This document shows, piece by piece, positions 12,137 through 23,300 of a stretch of 54,675 bases of DNA. The stretch is from Triangularia verruculosa. Taxonomy: Eukaryota; Ascomycota; Sordariomycetes; Sordariales; Podosporaceae. The stretch covers positions 1 to 54,675 of the forward strand of contig MU864046.1 of assembly GCA_033296885.1 (NCBI GenBank), in the 5' to 3' direction. Numbering within the stretch: the first letter of the stretch is position 1; each line of letters begins with the position of its first letter. The position numbers and the translations under genes were made by a program. The notes below the pieces were generated by a model, which saw only the letters and a program-made list of their open reading frames with translations, had not been told where the DNA came from and ran no database searches.

Positions 12137-13006
12137 TTACCCGTAACTTTGATCAACATGCCCCTTTTCAGCTACCTGTCTAGATGTTGCAAACTCCGTT
12201 TTCGCCTGATGTACTCCACGCTCGCATAACAAAGCTTCCAATCCGCCTCCAAAAAGACCCGTGGCAGGGACTATCCAGTTAATGGTCTTCAAGATAAACT
12301 TGCCCGCGAGCTCAGGTCTGCGTTCCGCTAAATCCAAGGGATTACATTCTACACGCTCTGCCACAGGCACGATCCCAACAATGTATCTAAAAGATCATCC
12401 AAAGGCCTCTGTCCGATGTACCTTAGGTACTGGTGGCACTTCAGTCAAACCTTCGGTAACAGTCGGAGTGCTGGAGCACAGGGAACACTGGACACTCCGG
12501 TACCCCGTCTCTGCATCCAGGACTGCACAGTCTCAGGACAATAAATCTGATGCCGTCGGGAGCACGGAGACCACCCCTGTGCTGGCTTCTTCTTTGAACC
12601 CTAACCCCAGCCCAACATCCCCTGAAAGTAGCGCCTTGGCATCCAGGGGCAAAAAGGGGTGATGTCAACATCGAGCTAGCATCGTCAACGGAGGGGAAAA
12701 TAGGTTAGAAACACCTCTCTTGCCATGAAATAGATGCATAATAATCGCCGACACTGAAACTGGGAAGGCGTGATCTTTGGCCGTTGCACAAACCCTTTCG
12801 CGAGCTGCATCATCAAGCTGATCCATCGGTTGGTTGACGCCCTCTTGCTGTTCATTGTCAATGAGGCCACATACCAGCGGAGGTATCTCACGAAGTTCGA
12901 GTGTCATGACCCGAACTGGCTTGTTGTCGAAGACGGGTCTCGCCCTAAATTTAGGCCACCGCAGTCGCATGTGGTAGGAATGGATGTGCTCGGTTGATGC
13001 ACACAT
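12137..13006 (-). pseudogene. Unrecognised minus-strand frame interrupted by three TGA codons
   Basis: From ATG 13006 to a stop at 12137 a single frame of about 290 codons contains only three stops, all TGA (12667-12665, 12535-12533, 12397-12395). A TATA-like TATATATATA (13053-13062) sits about 47 bp upstream of the ATG. Chance sequence of this base composition would be expected to hold a dozen or more stops. The translation is of ordinary composition, e.g. 'NPLDLAERRPELAGKFIL' near the end, but I recognise no domain. Each TGA could derive from CGA (Arg). An alternative is that one or more TGAs lie inside unrecognised introns. The call is tentative. Confidence 0.35.
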
Positions 13007-13052
13007 AGCAAGGTTGGGGTGTGATAGAGTGAAATGTTGGATAGGTGATATG

Positions 13053-13062
13053 TATATATATA
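13053..13062 (-). promoter_or_regulatory. TATA-like element
   Basis: TATATATATA lies about 47 bp upstream of the ATG at 13006. It supports a once-transcribed unit on the minus strand. Confidence 0.35.
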
Positions 13063-13300
13063 CATATAAACTGAAAATAGTATTCTTGAATTGCCATGTT
13101 TAAGTTGACAAATTTAATATCGCGCTGATGATCCACCAATTACCCTCCACAGTGGGTAACAAAAACTCTCCTTCCCCGAAAACAACGGACAAGGAAGAGA
13201 AGGCCGATAGATACCTAATTCAAAAGAGAAGAAAAGCGGTAAGAGGAAGCAAGACGACACCATCCAAACCCAATGAGTTCAGGCAAACTTTGGCTTGTCT

Positions 13301-13329
13301 TCTCAGGTACCTAGGTACCTATCTGAGAG
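13301..13329. repeat. Near-perfect palindrome centred on CCTAGG
   Basis: The 16-base core AGGTACCTAGGTACCT is self-complementary, and outer arms TCTCAG and CTGAGA extend it with a small asymmetry. It could form a cruciform or be a dimeric protein site; nothing around it shows a function. Confidence 0.6.
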
Positions 13330-13757
13330 CAGCTCCCTAATATAACTGTCAAGATAGTTTCGCTGGCTGATCCCGTCATTGGCGTGTCAAAATCCAATTT
13401 CCAAAAGAGATATAACAGAATAGGCACCTACCTATACTCAAACTCTGGCATTGCGGTGCTGACATCACTGCAACTTTGCCCCATCCTCGTTACAGCCTGC
13501 TCCCATCTTGACCACTATTTATTTCTTGCGACTTGCTTCCTGACCTCAAATCTTCCCTTCTTCACCCAGCGCAACTCTCCTCCATCACAGATTCGTTAGT
13601 GCCCACTCACACAGCCTCTTCTCCTCCTCACCGCGAATCTCTCTTCCTCATACCACCATTCCCACCTCGCCACCTCCCAGGCAACCTTGGAACCTGGTCC
13701 TCAAAGACGAAGAGCACAAGAAATACCCCCGCCACTGGGACGAGATAAAGCACCAGG

Positions 13758-14282
13758 ATGCAGAACCACTCTCCTCTCAACCCCCTCGCCCCGTCCGCCT
13801 CGACAATGGAATCGCCCCGAGCCACCGCCAACAACAATCCCCATGTCTCCATCATGATCCCAACGTCCTTCAACAACAACAAAATCCCAATGCGAGCGGT
13901 CACGGACAGGACCTTCCCCCTCCCAAAGGACATGCTCGAAACACCCGACACAAGAAACCCAACTATCCAACAGAATGAACGCTGTGGCGAGCGAGCGAGG
14001 CACTTGGACAGCTCGCGAGCGCTCTTCAAGTTGCAAGCTGCGCAGCCCACAAGGGGGTGTGTCGTATACTTTGTGCTGGCAGGCGCGCCAGCGAACGCTG
14101 CTCTGCTCAGAAGCGGTGACGCATGTCATGGCGTTTGCGGGCGCCGTGGATCTCTAGGTGGCATGCTGCTCCCGGGACCTGCGCACGGACATCTCTTGCG
14201 TAATGCCAGTCTTGTGAGTTGGGGTCGTTATCGTTGGCCCTTATGCCATGGCAGTCGTAATGGGATTGTGTTAGGCTATTGA
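13758..14282 (+). CDS. Hypothetical protein, doubtful
   Basis: An ATG at 13758 opens 174 codons. It is preceded by a ~250 bp pyrimidine-rich stretch, which is common upstream of fungal genes. The N-terminal half is Asn/Pro/Ser-rich and no domain is recognisable. A second plus-strand frame across about 13560-13976 ('DEEHKKYPRHWDE...', Gln-rich) is equally open but has no ATG, so it would need an upstream exon. The two overlap and I cannot choose between them. Either may be spurious. Confidence 0.25.
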   Translation: MQNHSPLNPLAPSASTMESPRATANNNPHVSIMIPTSFNNNKIPMRAVTDRTFPLPKDMLETPDTRNPTIQQNERCGERARHLDSSRALFKLQAAQPTRGCVVYFVLAGAPANAALLRSGDACHGVCGRRGSLGGMLLPGPAHGHLLRNASLVSWGRYRWPLCHGSRNGIVLGY

Positions 14283-14397
14283 CAGAAAGTCTCTGGATGG
14301 TACGTAGGGTGGGAGATTTAATACGAGGATTCTGTCGGGCTGCGTTTTCTTGGTGGTGCTGGTGTCGGATTTGCAGGGTCTGGGGGTACGTTATTGA

Positions 14398-14462
14398 CGG
14401 TGTTGTTGGGTGGGATGTTGTTGGGTGGGAAGTTGTTGTTGGGTGGGATGTTGTTGTTGGGA
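14398..14462. repeat. GTTGGGTGGGAT microsatellite-like tandem repeat
   Basis: Four imperfect copies of 'gttgttgggtggga(t/a)' occur in tandem. G-runs lie on the plus strand. Confidence 0.75.
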
Positions 14463-17329
14463 TTAGGGGGGATATACGGAAGACTTTCCTTACGACGTAG
14501 GTATTCTTCACCCCGCTTCAAAGGAATAAAAATCAATGAGTATACTGATAAGAGGCAAAGGGTCAAATGATTTTATCAATCCAGAACCAGGGTTAGAGTA
14601 GATTGATAAAGAGCGGACTCTAACCACCTAAAGATGGCATATCTGATTCTAAATGGCACGTGTCGAATGGAAGATATCTGCATTTTCATCGAGAATCTTG
14701 AGTGAGTCTGAGCAGAAAACCAACGGTTCTTGGCTATGGCTATTGTGACAAAACGGTTGAGAATGCCTATCAAAAACATTGTGACCGAAGGCAAGGCGCA
14801 AATTCAAAGTCAAATATGAAGAAAGGCACAGTAGAGCTGCCCCGATCGTTGAGTTAAGAACTACATAGGTAGGTCATACGACAATGCTATCAACCAGATC
14901 TCCAACATCTCCTTCATCCCGGTAATCCTTCCCATCCTTCAGTCACTTTCCTCATCGGCAAACCCACCCCAATCACCTCGCACTTCTCCCTCCTTGAAAC
15001 TTCACCATTTCCTCAAAGATACCCCTTTCAGAACAAAACCCCCACAGGTACATAATATCCCAATCATGACTCTCAGTCCCATCATAAATCTCAATCCCAT
15101 CATAAATCTCCACCCCCTTACTCTCAACTCCTTGTCCCTTCTTCCCCTCGTTCTTACACTTCCCTTTTTTTCTGATGTTGGATCTCGCCTCCTTTACTCC
15201 CTTTGCTCCCTTTCCACCTTCCAGTTTATTAGGTATTTTCGCTCTCAACCTTTGCCCCTTTACTCTTAACCCCTTGTCCCTCCCCCCCCTCGTCGCTTCC
15301 GTCCTCATCGCTTCCATCCTCATCTGTTTCATTGTCAGACCTAACTATGAAACCCTCCCGTTCTCTTTCAAACTCAAAAAGGATTCATCATCGGCCCAAT
15401 CCACGATGTCCTCCAGCGGGAAAAAGAAGCAAAGCATTGGGGAAAAGAAAAGCCCGCCATCCCTAGGTCTCTCAACGTCCAGGTAGGTAGGTAATCGACG
15501 TTGTTTCCTGATGGAAGATGAGGATGTAGATCGGAAGTCGAAAAGTGGGACTGACTGGCTAGGTAGATATAGGTACACAGGTGCTGACAAAGTTCCATGT
15601 GGGCCAGGCGAAAGGACCAAAGGAAGAAAGGAAGGAGTCAATGGGAAGGCCTGAACAATCAGTGCCTGGTAACAGAACAGTTCCTCAACGTCCAGGTAGG
15701 TAGGTGATTGACGCTGTGTCCCCTAGCATAGGTAGGTAAGCCGGAACCAAGCTCACGATGACGCAGCAGCCTCCATGTGGCCCGCTCTCATGTTCCGGCA
15801 CATTTCGGTAGGTCTGCGTCGACGAGCAGAGTGCCGGGGCAATTCCGCTGTCGGTAGCACTGAGGGAACAAATGTATCCGCAGAGCACGTGCAGGAGACG
15901 GAGGGGAGCAAGGTCGTGCAGCTGTGCAGCTGTGCAGTCGTGGCGGTAGCAGATCGTCCTCGAGGGCAGCAGCGTTGTGCATGCTGTTTAGCTCCCCTTG
16001 CCTCGGCGAACTGGTGCAGGGCAACCTGGGTAGGTGGTGGTTTGATTGCAGGCGGGGTTGATGACCATGGTAGGTGGGCCAGATGGTGGTGTAGGTAAGG
16101 TGGTAAGGTGGTCAAGGTGGTGAATGAAAGGCAAAAAAGGGAAAAGAAAATGTTCAGACTTGAGTCGGTGTTTTGAAACGTGTGAATATATATAACACTT
16201 GTACCCAACATGTGGCTAACCAGAGCGCACAGAGGTTGGGGCCGTGGTTGTGAAGATGGAAGAGGAGAGGAAGGAAAGATGTTGTAGAAGGAAAGGAAAG
16301 GAGAATTGGAAGGGGAGGGGAGAGATGGGCATTTATGGCCTTGCGAGCATAAGGAATGGCTTAGGCAGCTGAAAGTGTGCGTAAGAGTGGGTGATGTCAA
16401 CATGTCGGTGTGGAAGAAAGGAGAAACAAGGCGACGGATAGAGGCATGGAGAGGTGGAGTTTTATGTTTTCCGAATGTGATATGTGCCGTGTCTGTGTTG
16501 TGTCATTGGCTTAGGCAAGTCTGGTGATGCTGGCACCTGTTGGGTGTTTGCTTGGTCTATGACGCAGTTGATGAGATCGTTTGTTGCTGTCGTGAATGGG
16601 TGGTAGATGTCATCGTAGGTATCAAGCTTTGGAATCAAGATCTCACAAACGGAGGTGATTGAGGAAACAGATTGTGGGTTTATCATAGAACATGATGGCA
16701 AATTCATGAGATGGGTGTTCTAGTTGTATTTGCTGTTGTGATGACAGGTAAGTTGTGGAATGTCAGACTCTTTTTCTGGCTGGACGTGTTTGGGTAGAAT
16801 GTCAAGACAGTGTTGATGGAAGTTTTCTTTGCACAGTAGAGGCGGTATCGTTCTTGGTGAGAAATATGACAGACTGTGAGTGGTACATTGGATATATGAC
16901 AGTTGCAAAGCTGGAGGAGGAATAATTTATGATGCATTGATGCAAATAATTATGCAGGAACAGAACTCCGAAGCTCGGATTGTGCAAGTAATTCAGGGGT
17001 CAGTCCAAATCCATTTCCCTCACCTCTATCCAGTTTTGATCCAAGAACCTCATCAAAGTCACAATAGGTAGTCTGTAAATCTGTTCAAAAGATCATGACT
17101 CATCATCAATTGATCCTCTCTTCATTCCTTAAATACAGCGAGCCTTTTTCCTCTCCAATTTTTATCCACAGCAGGGTAGATAGATAGGTATCCCGCAAAA
17201 ACAATATACGATCCAAAAGAAAAAACAAATACAAATCAAAAGGGGAGGTTTCGTAATCCCTCCTTAAATACGAAAAGAAAAAATATACCCAAGAATATCC
17301 CTCTCCCACAAACTTCATTACCAATCTCT
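14463..17329. other. Long intergenic region without a convincing gene
   Basis: Only low-complexity or short frames occur. Visible structure: repeated AGGTAGGT tetramer blocks, a 38 bp direct repeat (15471 and 15684), a polypurine stretch on the plus strand at about 16250-16330, and a TATA-like TATATATA at 16186-16193. The last two give a promoter-like look on the minus strand, with an ATG at 16068 that opens only 26 codons. Confidence 0.5.
15471..15508. repeat. Direct repeat, copy 1 (second copy 15684-15721)
   Basis: 'ctcaacgtccaggtaggtaggt' followed by a similar ~16 bp occurs at 15471 and again at 15684, about 213 bp apart. Both copies carry the AGGTAGGTAGGT block. Confidence 0.7.
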
Positions 17330-20300
17330 TCAATACCTCAACACAACCTTACTCCCCATCTCCGTCACAACCTCCTTCCTCTCCGGAATCGGCACCTGAC
17401 TCACACTCGTCCTCCTCCTGCTCAGCTTCACCCTCTCAACCTTTGGCTGCGCAACACAAGCGGTATGCAACCAATCCTTCCCCTTAACGTCGTGCACAAC
17501 AGGAGCAGTCCACATCGTCTGATCCACAAATCTCTCAAATGGATCCTCGCCCCTCTTGACGGCCTTGATCTGCGCCAAAATCTCCACCCTCCGTGCCTTC
17601 TTCTGGATTGTCTTGCGGCCTTTTTGTCTTCTTGCTGCTGACTCGGAGTCCTCGATCGCGGGTGCAGTTGTCAAGGGGAGGATAGTCTTGGTGAGAGTCC
17701 ACATCCGCTGGGATGGAATGGGGACAACAGGAACAGGGGGGGTCCAGAGGGCGGCAGTGGTGGGCTTGGTTGGGATGGCGGCGTGAATGGTCTTTGACTT
17801 GGACGACTTGTGAGACCGGGAAGAAACCGAGGACTTGGAGCGGGAGTGAGTGCGAGCAGGGGTGGAAACGGGAGTTTGCTCAGGGGTGGGCAGGCGGCTG
17901 ATGACCAGAGACTCGCGGATGCGATGGCTCAAGCGCCGCTGAATGTCCTGGACTGTCTCGAAGGTGGTAGCCATGGTTGGCTCCTCTACTGGGACAGGGG
18001 GTGGCGGTGGGAAGGGGATGGAGACGGAGGTGGTGCGGCGGCGGTACTCTGCCTGAGCGAACTGCTGAGCAAAGATACGTTCCTGCTCGAGGGCCTCGAT
18101 CTGGGCTTGGATGGTGTCCCTGCGGCTGCGGGTAGAGGCGGAGCGCTCACGCTTGGACTTGGAGGCGGCAGGGTAAGAGAGCTTGATAGCCTCTTGAAGG
18201 GCGGCGTCCCAGTCGGCAGCGGTGGCGGCAACACGGGTGACCTTGGGATAGCTGGCGGCGATGGCCTCGTTCAAGGCGGCACGCCAATCGGCAAGGCTGA
18301 ACTCAGGGCGAGTAGTCTTCTTGGCCTTCAGCTCTCCGTGGATCCAGCTGCGCTCGGTCTTGGCAGCAGTCTCGGAGGTCCAGAGAGAAGTCGACTCCAG
18401 CTGATCAAGGGGCTTGCGTTCAACAGAGCGGGGGCTGCGGCTCATAGAACGAGCAGCAGGCTCTTCAGTCGTTGTGCGGTAGTCACGACGGCTGGGATCG
18501 ACGGTGAAAAGACGTGTGGCCGAGGAAGGTCTGCTAACGACAGGTGGGCTCCACACACCAGTGGAAGCAGACACTGGCTTGGTCTGAATCCAGTTACGCT
18601 CAGTCTTGACAATAGCCTCAGCGGTCCAGAGAGAAGTCGACTTCAGCTGATCGAGGGACTTGCGTTCAACAGGGCGGGGGCTGCGGCTCATGTACTGAGC
18701 AGCCGGTTCCTCGGTGGTAGTGCGGTAGTCACGGCGGCTGGGATCGACGGTGAAAAGACGTGTGGCCGAGGAAGGTCTGCTAACGACAGGTGGGCTCCAC
18801 ACACCAGTGGAAGCAGACACTGGCTTGGTCTGAATCCAGTTACGCTCAGTCTTGACAATAGCCTCAGCGGTCCAGAGAGAAGTCGACTTCAGCTGATCGA
18901 GGGACTTGCGTTCAACAGGGCGGGGGCTGCGGCTCATGTACTGAGCAGCCGGTTCCTCGGTGGTAGTGCGGTAGTCACGGCGGCTGGGGTCGACGGTGAA
19001 GAGACGTCCGGTCGAGGAAGATCTACTAACGACAGGTGGGCTCCACACACCAGTGGAGGCAGACACGGGCTTGGTCTGAATCCAGTTGCGCTCAGTCTTG
19101 ACAGTAGCCTCAGGGGACCAGAGAGAAGTCGATGTCAGCTTGTCGAGGGGTTTGCGATCAGCAGCGCGAGGGCTTCTGCTCATGTACTGAGCAGCAGGTT
19201 CGGCGGCGGTGGTACGGAATACGGTACGGCTAGGGTCAACCACAAATAGACCTCCCCGCGATGAGGACCTATCAGTGACAGGTGAGGTCCACAAGCTAGA
19301 AGAGACTGACTTGCTGTGAATCCAGCTGCGCTTTGTCTCCCGAGCCTCGACCTGGGAAATCCACAGGGAAGTCGATACCAAGCTGTCGAGAGGCTTGCGC
19401 TCAGCCAGACGAGGGCGTCTGCTCATGTACTGGGCAGCAGGTTCGGCGGTGGTAGTACGGAAGACGGTACGGCTAGGGTCAACCACAAACAAACCTCCAC
19501 GCGATGAGGACCTGTCAGTGACAGGTGGGGTCCACAAGCCAGCCGAGACTGTCTTGTTGTGAATCCAGCTGCGCTTGGCCTTCTGAGCCTCGGTTTGAGA
19601 AGTCCAGAGGGAAGTCGATACCAAGTTGTCGAGAGGCTTGCGCTCAGCCGGACGGGGGCTACGGCTCAGGTGCTGAGCAGCAGGCTCCTCGGTGGTAGTG
19701 CGATAGACAGTGCGGTTCGAGTCAACGGCGAACAACCCACTCCGCGAAGAATCTTTATCCAATGTGACGGGTGGGCTCCACAAACCGACGGAGACTTGCT
19801 TGACAGCGGTCTCGGCCTTGGTGGATTTGATGGGGTGGCGAGGAAACTGGGGTTGCTTGGGGGCCGAGGCCGGGGCAGCCGGCACATGCGACTCGGCGGC
19901 GGGAGCAGACGGAGCCGGACGGGGGTTGGAAGGCAGGCCAATCCTGGTAATAGGCTTGGAAACGGGCTTCTGGACCTGGGGTTCGGGCTCATAGACGGCA
20001 TCCTTGAGCATTGTCAGGTCAGAGTTCTCCAGGGTAGCAGAATTGCGCTGTTGATTGAACACAAGCTCGCGGGGCTCGGCAAGGCCAATGACGATGGACT
20101 GCTCGCGGGAAGACTGATCCTCGTCATCAGATTCGAGCTCGTCAACATAGTCACCAAGAATGGAGTCCTCAGAGGGAACCAAACTGCTTCTGGATGGAAC
20201 ATTGTCAACCTTGAGAAGGCTGGCAATCTCCCAGAGAGTGCTCTCATCGAAGCCATCGTCGCCGCCCTCTTCATCAGAGTTCATACCGTCAATGACATCG

Positions 20301-23300
20301 TCCTCGTCATCGTAATCATCAAAGAAAGAAGACGAGTATTCGCTAAGCTCATTCTGCTGGGAGCGAACAGGTCCGCCAGAGGTCATGGTACCGGGCATGG
20401 CCATCGAAACCGGGGGACGAGCCTGGATCGAGGCAGTGTCGGACTTCTCCCCCCACGGGAACTGGAAGATGCCAAGGGTGCCCCTCTTGTCGGGCAAGGG
20501 CACGGGGTTCTCAATGATATCGGGGAGAAGAGTGACGCGCTTGTTGCGACGAGGCGGGCGCTGTGTCACCGGACGAGGTGCCTTCTGGGGCTGAGGTGCA
20601 GCGACCTGTGAGACACGCTTGACTGGCTCGGCTGGGGGAGCAGCCGAAGCCCAGACAGGCTTCCACAGGCCGGTGGACGACCGGCTTGTATTGACGTAGG
20701 GCTTGCGCCAGAGATGAGTGCTGTGAATCTGAAGGGGCGCCAACTCCTTTCTGGGCATGGGGCGGACGGAAAGGCTGGGAAGGACGACCTCAGTCACGGC
20801 GGCCTTGGTGGGGGCAGTCCAGAGAAGACCAGCAGGGGTCGAAGACCTGTTTTGTGGGGTCCAGAGCCACTCAGTCTTGGGATGCTCAGGGGATGGCTCG
20901 GGAGTGTGCTTGCGGAACTGAGCCGGCACTGGGGGCACCTCCTCCACGGAAATATCGTTGATGGAGGAAGTGTCGGACTCTGGGGGAGTTGGGCTCGCAA
21001 GCTGAGCTCGGGTGAGCTGCAAGAAATTGACGCTGCTCTCACGGAGAAGCCGGGCGTCCATGTACTCCATCTGAGCCTCAGTCAAGCGCTTTTGCCACTT
21101 GCTCATCTGGGGGCTTCCAGAGTTGCGCACCGAAGCTTGTTCCTCGATCTTGATCATGCTGTGCTTGGAAAGACGAGCTAGGCGCGATGATCTCCGGTCA
21201 GAGCCGATGTTTGCGATACTTGCGACAGACTCGCGCTTCGCGGCGGGTGAGCTTGTCTGGATGCTGGAAAGAGAATCGCGACCAATATCGTGCTTCATCC
21301 CTTTCCAGTGATCAGCTTGCATGCCCATCTCCTTTTCAAGGTTCTCGAGCAGGGCCAGACGCTGGGAGGGTGTCTCGGCGTTGAGATCAGGCTCTTCCAG
21401 CTTCTTGAGCTGGGCTTGAATCTGCTGCAGCGCTTGTCCAGGGGACTCCAGGGGAGAAGGCTCAGCCTGAAGGACGATTGCCTGCTTGCGGGGGGCGTTG
21501 AGCGACAGGGGAGTGGGGGGTGTCTTTCTACTTCCCTTCTTGCTCATGCACTCCTTGGAAAAGGCAGGGCACTCATCACCCACGCGTCTATGCCACTGGC
21601 TCTGGGGTACAGACTTGGGCGCAGAGATAGACTCGGGAACTGGCTCAGGCTCGGGCTCCTCGGGGGCCGGGATGGTGACCTCATCGTCCATAAGCCAGGA
21701 CTTCCGCAGGTCGAACTTGGAGAAGGTGGAGGTGTCGAGCATAAATGGCACGTTGTCACTATTCCGAGACTCAACAACCCTGGTCTCCTCCTTGGGCTCC
21801 TCCGACACTTGCTTAACGGGCATCCGCACGGCTGCAGGGAGGCCCTGAGCTGGCATGATGGCCATTGGCATGGCGTACTCGGGAGAGTTCATGACACTCC
21901 AGTATGTCGAGGTTCCCAGATCATCCACCGTAGTCTCTGTCCATGCTGAGGCTCGCACGGGAGGAATGACTGGCGATGACCTGCGCTTGCCTTCGTTTTG
22001 CTTGCCAGCCTCAAAGGCACTAAGCCATGCCTTGCCCGCCTCACCATTAGCGTTAACTGTCAACTCCTTGGGGGGGATCTCGTCAACTTCAAGAATGCTA
22101 TCGGTCCGGACAGATGTCTTGGTGGTGCGGTTCGACGGCCTATGGTACTCGGTTTCGGTCGGGGACGAAGCGGTATCCAGATAGGAACTGGGGATTTTTG
22201 GGAGCTCGGGCACCGAGGATGATCTACGCCTAACGGACTTGGACCTCGGAGGGGCGGGGAAGAAAAGATCCATCTTCTCGTCGAACGTCATGCTCTTGGT
22301 ATTGTTAGGTTGCGGCCTCGCGGGCAATCCGATACTCTTGGGGGCAGGTGGAAGAGGCGGAAGCTGAGTAGGACTGCCGGATGTTGAATTCAGGATAGAC
22401 TTCCGGCCCAAGAGGGAGCCAGCAGATCTGCTTCTGCGGTGGCTAGGATCACAGATGACATTTCCTGGAGAGTTTTCGGGCTTGCGTGGGATAGGTCGGG
22501 GGCGGTTGACGACGGAGACAACTCTGGCCGGGGCGTTGGATGCAGTAGCCTTGGATGGTGGCTCTACTTTCTTAGGCAGATTGTTGGCACGGCTCATGAT
22601 GTTCTCAACCGCAATTGGGTCGTGATACTCAATGTTATTAACAAACATGATGGTCTTGTGCTGAGATGAAGCACCGGCCTCCTTGCCGACTTGAATGCCG
22701 CGAGCTCGTGGGTTGGTGGGAAGGCCGATGGTTGGCCTCCTCTGGAGGGGCGTCTTGGTAGCCTCGGGTGGAGGGGTATCGGGCGATGGAGGCAGCGTCC
22801 TAGATGGGCGGATGCCTGGTCTTTGAATAGGCTGGGGGATGTTGGCTTGTAACAACACGGTTACTGGACGGACGTCGATTTGTGATGCCCTGGCAGGTTG
22901 GGGGGCGGGAGTGAGTTTTTCAGGGGTCCAGGGACGTTGCTCCTCTGGCTCAGGCTGGCGAGGTGATCTCCGGCGAGTCTCATCACTGCCAGGAGAAAGC
23001 TGTGCTGAAGATGTCGAGGCAGAGCTATCGGCCTGAAGACCTCCAGGGAAGGCACTTTGGCGATTGGACATCGAAGCCACCTCCTTTCTCTTCATGCTAG
23101 CAGCCCGCTTGACGCCCTCCTCTGGCGTGAGATGCATCGACTGGACAACGGAACGGTGTGGCGCCGGCCGGGCTGTCTCCTCCTCCATCGTCCTCGTCTG
23201 TCTTCTCTCCTTCTCCGCCATGGCGGCTGCTTGGAGGTCCTGAACCGCAATTTTGTTCAACGGGTTCCCGTCCCCATCGCTTTGAAGAACTGGCTTGCCA

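Noticed and set aside
17810..21949. Long plus-strand frames (e.g. 17810-19249, 19559-20611) opposite the giant gene.
   Set aside because: They are antisense shadows of the biased codon use and tandem repeats of the minus-strand gene; no ATG context, introns or domains of their own.
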